This document shows, piece by piece, positions 15,142 through 16,855 of a DNA stretch of 16,855 bases (position 1 is its first letter; the number at the start of each line of letters is the position of its first letter). The position numbers were made by a program, and so were the translations under genes. The notes under the pieces were generated by a model, which had not been told where the DNA came from, ran no database searches, and saw only the letters and a program-made list of their open reading frames with translations. Source of the stretch: Alcaligenaceae bacterium (GTDB lineage Bacteria; Pseudomonadota; Gammaproteobacteria; Burkholderiales; Burkholderiaceae_B); contig JAJUJN010000010.1 of the NCBI GenBank assembly GCA_029265335.1, forward strand, positions 1 to 16,855. The letters are read 5' to 3'.

Positions 15142-16323
15142 ATGTCTCTCGCCGATGTCTCTGCCGGGATCGTGGCCTATTCCGAGCTCCCCAACCGCTT
15201 GCGTACCGGTCGGAGCGCCTACGATCTGGCGGGCGAGGTCTACGCCAATCTGCTTGAACAATCAGGCATCGATCCCAGCATTATCGACGGCCTGGCAGTC
15301 GTGGGTTCCATGAGCGAGGCTCCCAACCCCTTCTACCCCTCATATGTGGCAGAGCTGTTGGGCCTGTCGCCCACATGGCTGGAATCGCTGCATCTTGGCG
15401 GGGTGTCGTGTACAGGAGGAGTGGCCAGGGCGCTGGCCGCCATCGGTGCGGGTTTGTGTCGCTGCGTGCTGTTGGTAGCCACCGATGCGCAATCCACCCA
15501 CAATCGTTCCGAACAAGGGGCCTATCGGCCAGAATTCGTCTACCCAATAGGGTTGCGCGGCCCAGTGGGCGCCTTCGGCTTCATCAGCCGCCGCTATCAC
15601 GAGCAATATGGGCTCGACCCTACCGCCCTCGCCAAGCTCGCTGTGGTGCAGCGCGAACACGCTCTGCGCAACCCCAATGCCTGCCCCAAGCTTCGTGAGC
15701 CGCTTACCGAAAGCGACTACCTCGCGTCGCGCCAGGTGTCGGAGCCCATCCGCTTGCTCGACAGCGTGATGGTGTGCGATGGCGGCAGCGCCATGCTCAT
15801 CATGGCGCACGATCTCGCTCGTGCTCAGGGCTTCAGGCAAGTGGTGAAGCTGCAGGGCTATGCCGAACGCACCCATCATTTATTGCACGAGCCGCTCGCG
15901 GAAATCACACGTACCGGCTTTGAAGAAGTCGGTCCCAAAGCTCTGGCCATGGCCGGCATCGAGCCACGCGATGTGCAGATGTTCCACCCCTACGACGATT
16001 TCCTCATCGCCATCTTGCTGCAGCTCGAACAAATCGGGTTCTGTGAACCTGGTGCGGGCGCGCAGTTCGTGCACGCTACCGACCTTTCCTATAAAGGTAA
16101 GCTGCCGCTCAATACCGGTGGTGGCCAGATTTCCGCCGGTCAGCCCGGTCTGGCCGGGGGTGGCCTCAACCTCGTCGAGGCGGTGCGCCAGTTGCTGGGC
16201 GAGGGCGGAGAGCGACAAGTCACAACCGCCGAGAATGCTCTGGTCACGGGGATTGGTGTGATTCCGTTCGGTCGAAACTGGAGCACATCCTCGGCCATGG
16301 TGCTCCGACACGAAGCCATTTGA
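15142..16323 (+). CDS. SCP-2-type thiolase family protein (acetyl-CoA acetyltransferase-like), possibly an acyl-CoA lyase
   Basis: A 393-residue thiolase-fold protein of the SCP-2/lipid-transfer class. The N-terminal half has GGVSCTGGVARAL (86-98) with C90 at about the nucleophile position. The C-terminal half has MFHPYDDFLI (280-289) and LNTGGGQISAGQPG (323-336). In degradative thiolases the last motif normally contains GHP with a catalytic His; here it is GQP (Q334). Relatives that pair with DUF35 proteins, such as Ltp2 of steroid side-chain degradation, work as retro-aldolases and lack standard thiolase residues, so a lyase role is possible. The DUF35 gene starts three bases after the stop, a typical two-subunit arrangement. 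The start at ATG 15142 has a weak ribosome binding site. The substrate is unknown. Confidence 0.88.
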   Translation: MSLADVSAGIVAYSELPNRLRTGRSAYDLAGEVYANLLEQSGIDPSIIDGLAVVGSMSEAPNPFYPSYVAELLGLSPTWLESLHLGGVSCTGGVARALAAIGAGLCRCVLLVATDAQSTHNRSEQGAYRPEFVYPIGLRGPVGAFGFISRRYHEQYGLDPTALAKLAVVQREHALRNPNACPKLREPLTESDYLASRQVSEPIRLLDSVMVCDGGSAMLIMAHDLARAQGFRQVVKLQGYAERTHHLLHEPLAEITRTGFEEVGPKALAMAGIEPRDVQMFHPYDDFLIAILLQLEQIGFCEPGAGAQFVHATDLSYKGKLPLNTGGGQISAGQPGLAGGGLNLVEAVRQLLGEGGERQVTTAENALVTGIGVIPFGRNWSTSSAMVLRHEAI

Positions 16324-16326
16324 TCT

Positions 16327-16758
16327 ATGAGCCATTCATCGAGCCGATCCCAGCCGCCAATCAATTATTACACCGATACTGCGCCGTTCTGGGCGGCGGC
16401 AGACCGGCGCGAATATTGCCTGCAGCGTTGTCGCGACACCGGTCGATTCCAGTACCCGCCGAGGCCGGTGAGCATGTACACCGGTCGTCGCAACCTCGAA
16501 TGGGTGCCGGTGTCGGGGCGTGGTCGCCTCTACGCCTGGACGCGTACCCATTCCGCCTGGCCGGGGCATGAGCATCGGGTCCCGTATCTCTGCGCCCTGG
16601 TTGAACTCGAAGAAGGCGTACGGGTGTTGGCCAATCTAGTGGCCGGCCCGGGTGTTGCGCTGCGAGCCGGAATGCCGCTGGTTCTCACTTGGGAGTCGCT
16701 GGGCGACGCCCAAAAGCCCTATCCGGCTTTCGCGCCGATCAATACAACAAGTTCGTAA
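16327..16758 (+). CDS. DUF35 / OB-fold protein with a degenerate zinc ribbon, thiolase partner
   Basis: A 143-residue protein of the DUF35 family, which pairs an N-terminal rubredoxin-like zinc ribbon with an OB-fold and usually binds a thiolase or acyl-CoA enzyme. The FWAAADRREYCLQRC helix (21-35) and the YPPRPVSM turn (43-50) match the family. The OB-fold follows, with LYAWTRTHSAWPG (68-80), VPYLCALVELEEGVRVLANL and the AGMPLVLTW strand. Of the four expected zinc cysteines only C35 is in place: T38 and the SMYT segment (49-52) stand where the others should be; C31 is the only other cysteine in this region. The ribbon probably does not bind zinc. The ATG at 16327 is three bases after the thiolase stop, indicating a joint complex. 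No function beyond that can be named. Confidence 0.87.
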   Translation: MSHSSSRSQPPINYYTDTAPFWAAADRREYCLQRCRDTGRFQYPPRPVSMYTGRRNLEWVPVSGRGRLYAWTRTHSAWPGHEHRVPYLCALVELEEGVRVLANLVAGPGVALRAGMPLVLTWESLGDAQKPYPAFAPINTTSS

Positions 16759-16764
16759 TTCAAC

Positions 16765-16770
16765 GGAGGA
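16765..16770 (+). promoter_or_regulatory. Strong ribosome binding site before the last gene
   Basis: GGAGGA lies eight bases before ATG 16779, much stronger than the signals of the thiolase and DUF35 genes, suggesting high translation of the secreted product. Confidence 0.75.
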
Positions 16771-16778
16771 GATCCACC

Positions 16779-16855
16779 ATGTGGCAAACGTTCGGCCGCT
16801 TCGCGGCTATGGCAATTCTTGGGCTGGGCACTGCCGGCACCGCACTGGCGCAAGA
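16779..16855 (+). CDS. Secreted protein, N-terminal fragment (possible Bug/TctC-type solute receptor)
   Basis: Only the first 25 codons are in the window. They encode a classical Sec signal peptide: MWQTFGRF with one basic residue, a hydrophobic core AAMAILGLGTAG, and the likely cleavage site ALA|Q at residue 24. A strong GGAGGA ribosome binding site precedes the ATG. The gene starts 20 bp after the DUF35 stop on the same strand, so it belongs to the same transcription unit. In Burkholderiales, catabolic operons often contain a periplasmic Bug/TctC receptor with a signal peptide like this one, but nothing in the visible part proves it. Other periplasmic proteins are equally possible. Confidence 0.7.
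   Translation, partial: MWQTFGRFAAMAILGLGTAGTALAQ

Noticed and set aside
1..16855. tRNA/rRNA genes, CRISPR arrays, insertion sequences or phage genes
   Set aside because: No cloverleaf-like tRNA, regularly spaced repeats, transposase, integrase or terminal inverted repeats were seen, and coding genes occupy nearly all of the window.

Overview
The window is a GC-rich bacterial chromosome segment that is almost fully coding, with no RNA genes, insertion sequences, phage genes or CRISPR arrays visible. Gene content and order (rubredoxin–yqgE–ruvX–pyrR–pyrB–pyrC' next to thiD/thiE/hemL/argJ, then DUF815 ATPase–Nudix–zapD–coaE–pilD) point to a betaproteobacterium of the order Burkholderiales, probably Alcaligenaceae. 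The assignment rests on gene order and protein character, not on a search.

Left block (1–3736, minus strand): one tight operon reads rubredoxin, YqgE/AlgH, RuvX/YqgF, PyrR, aspartate carbamoyltransferase (PyrB) and a dihydroorotase-like protein cut by the window edge. Overlaps of 8 bp (yqgE/ruvX and pyrR/pyrB) suggest translational coupling. The dihydroorotase homologue has lost its metal-binding histidines, so it is probably the structural PyrC' partner of PyrB and not an enzyme.

Central block (3877–10110, plus strand): a divergent ThiD-like protein, ThiE, HemL (tetrapyrrole synthesis), ArgJ (arginine synthesis), a DUF815 AAA-type ATPase, and a Nudix hydrolase fused to a ThiE-like C-terminal domain. 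Two of the three thiamine-related proteins look degenerate at catalytic positions. The Nudix gene ends inside the 3' end of zapD, 47 bp tail-to-tail. ZapD (cell division), CoaE (coenzyme A) and a prepilin peptidase PilD follow on the minus strand. No yacG lies beside zapD, and no pilB/pilC beside pilD. Instead, a lipoprotein gene with an NlpE-like region is head-to-head with pilD.

Right block (13323–16855): an accessory, catabolic-looking cluster. An IclR-type regulator and an NAD-dependent epimerase/dehydratase-like protein are on the minus strand. Divergent from them are an SCP-2-type thiolase-like protein, a DUF35 OB-fold protein whose zinc ribbon has lost most cysteines, and the start of a secreted protein. 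The thiolase/DUF35 pair resembles two-subunit acyl-CoA thiolase or retro-aldolase modules. The secreted protein could be a solute-binding receptor, but only its signal peptide is visible. The cluster probably handles an acyl-CoA substrate that cannot be named from the sequence.

I did not find a clearly novel system. The points most worth checking are the degenerate thiolase/DUF35 pair, the Nudix–ThiE-like fusion with the altered ThiD, the NlpE-like lipoprotein, and the repeat array in front of the IclR gene.
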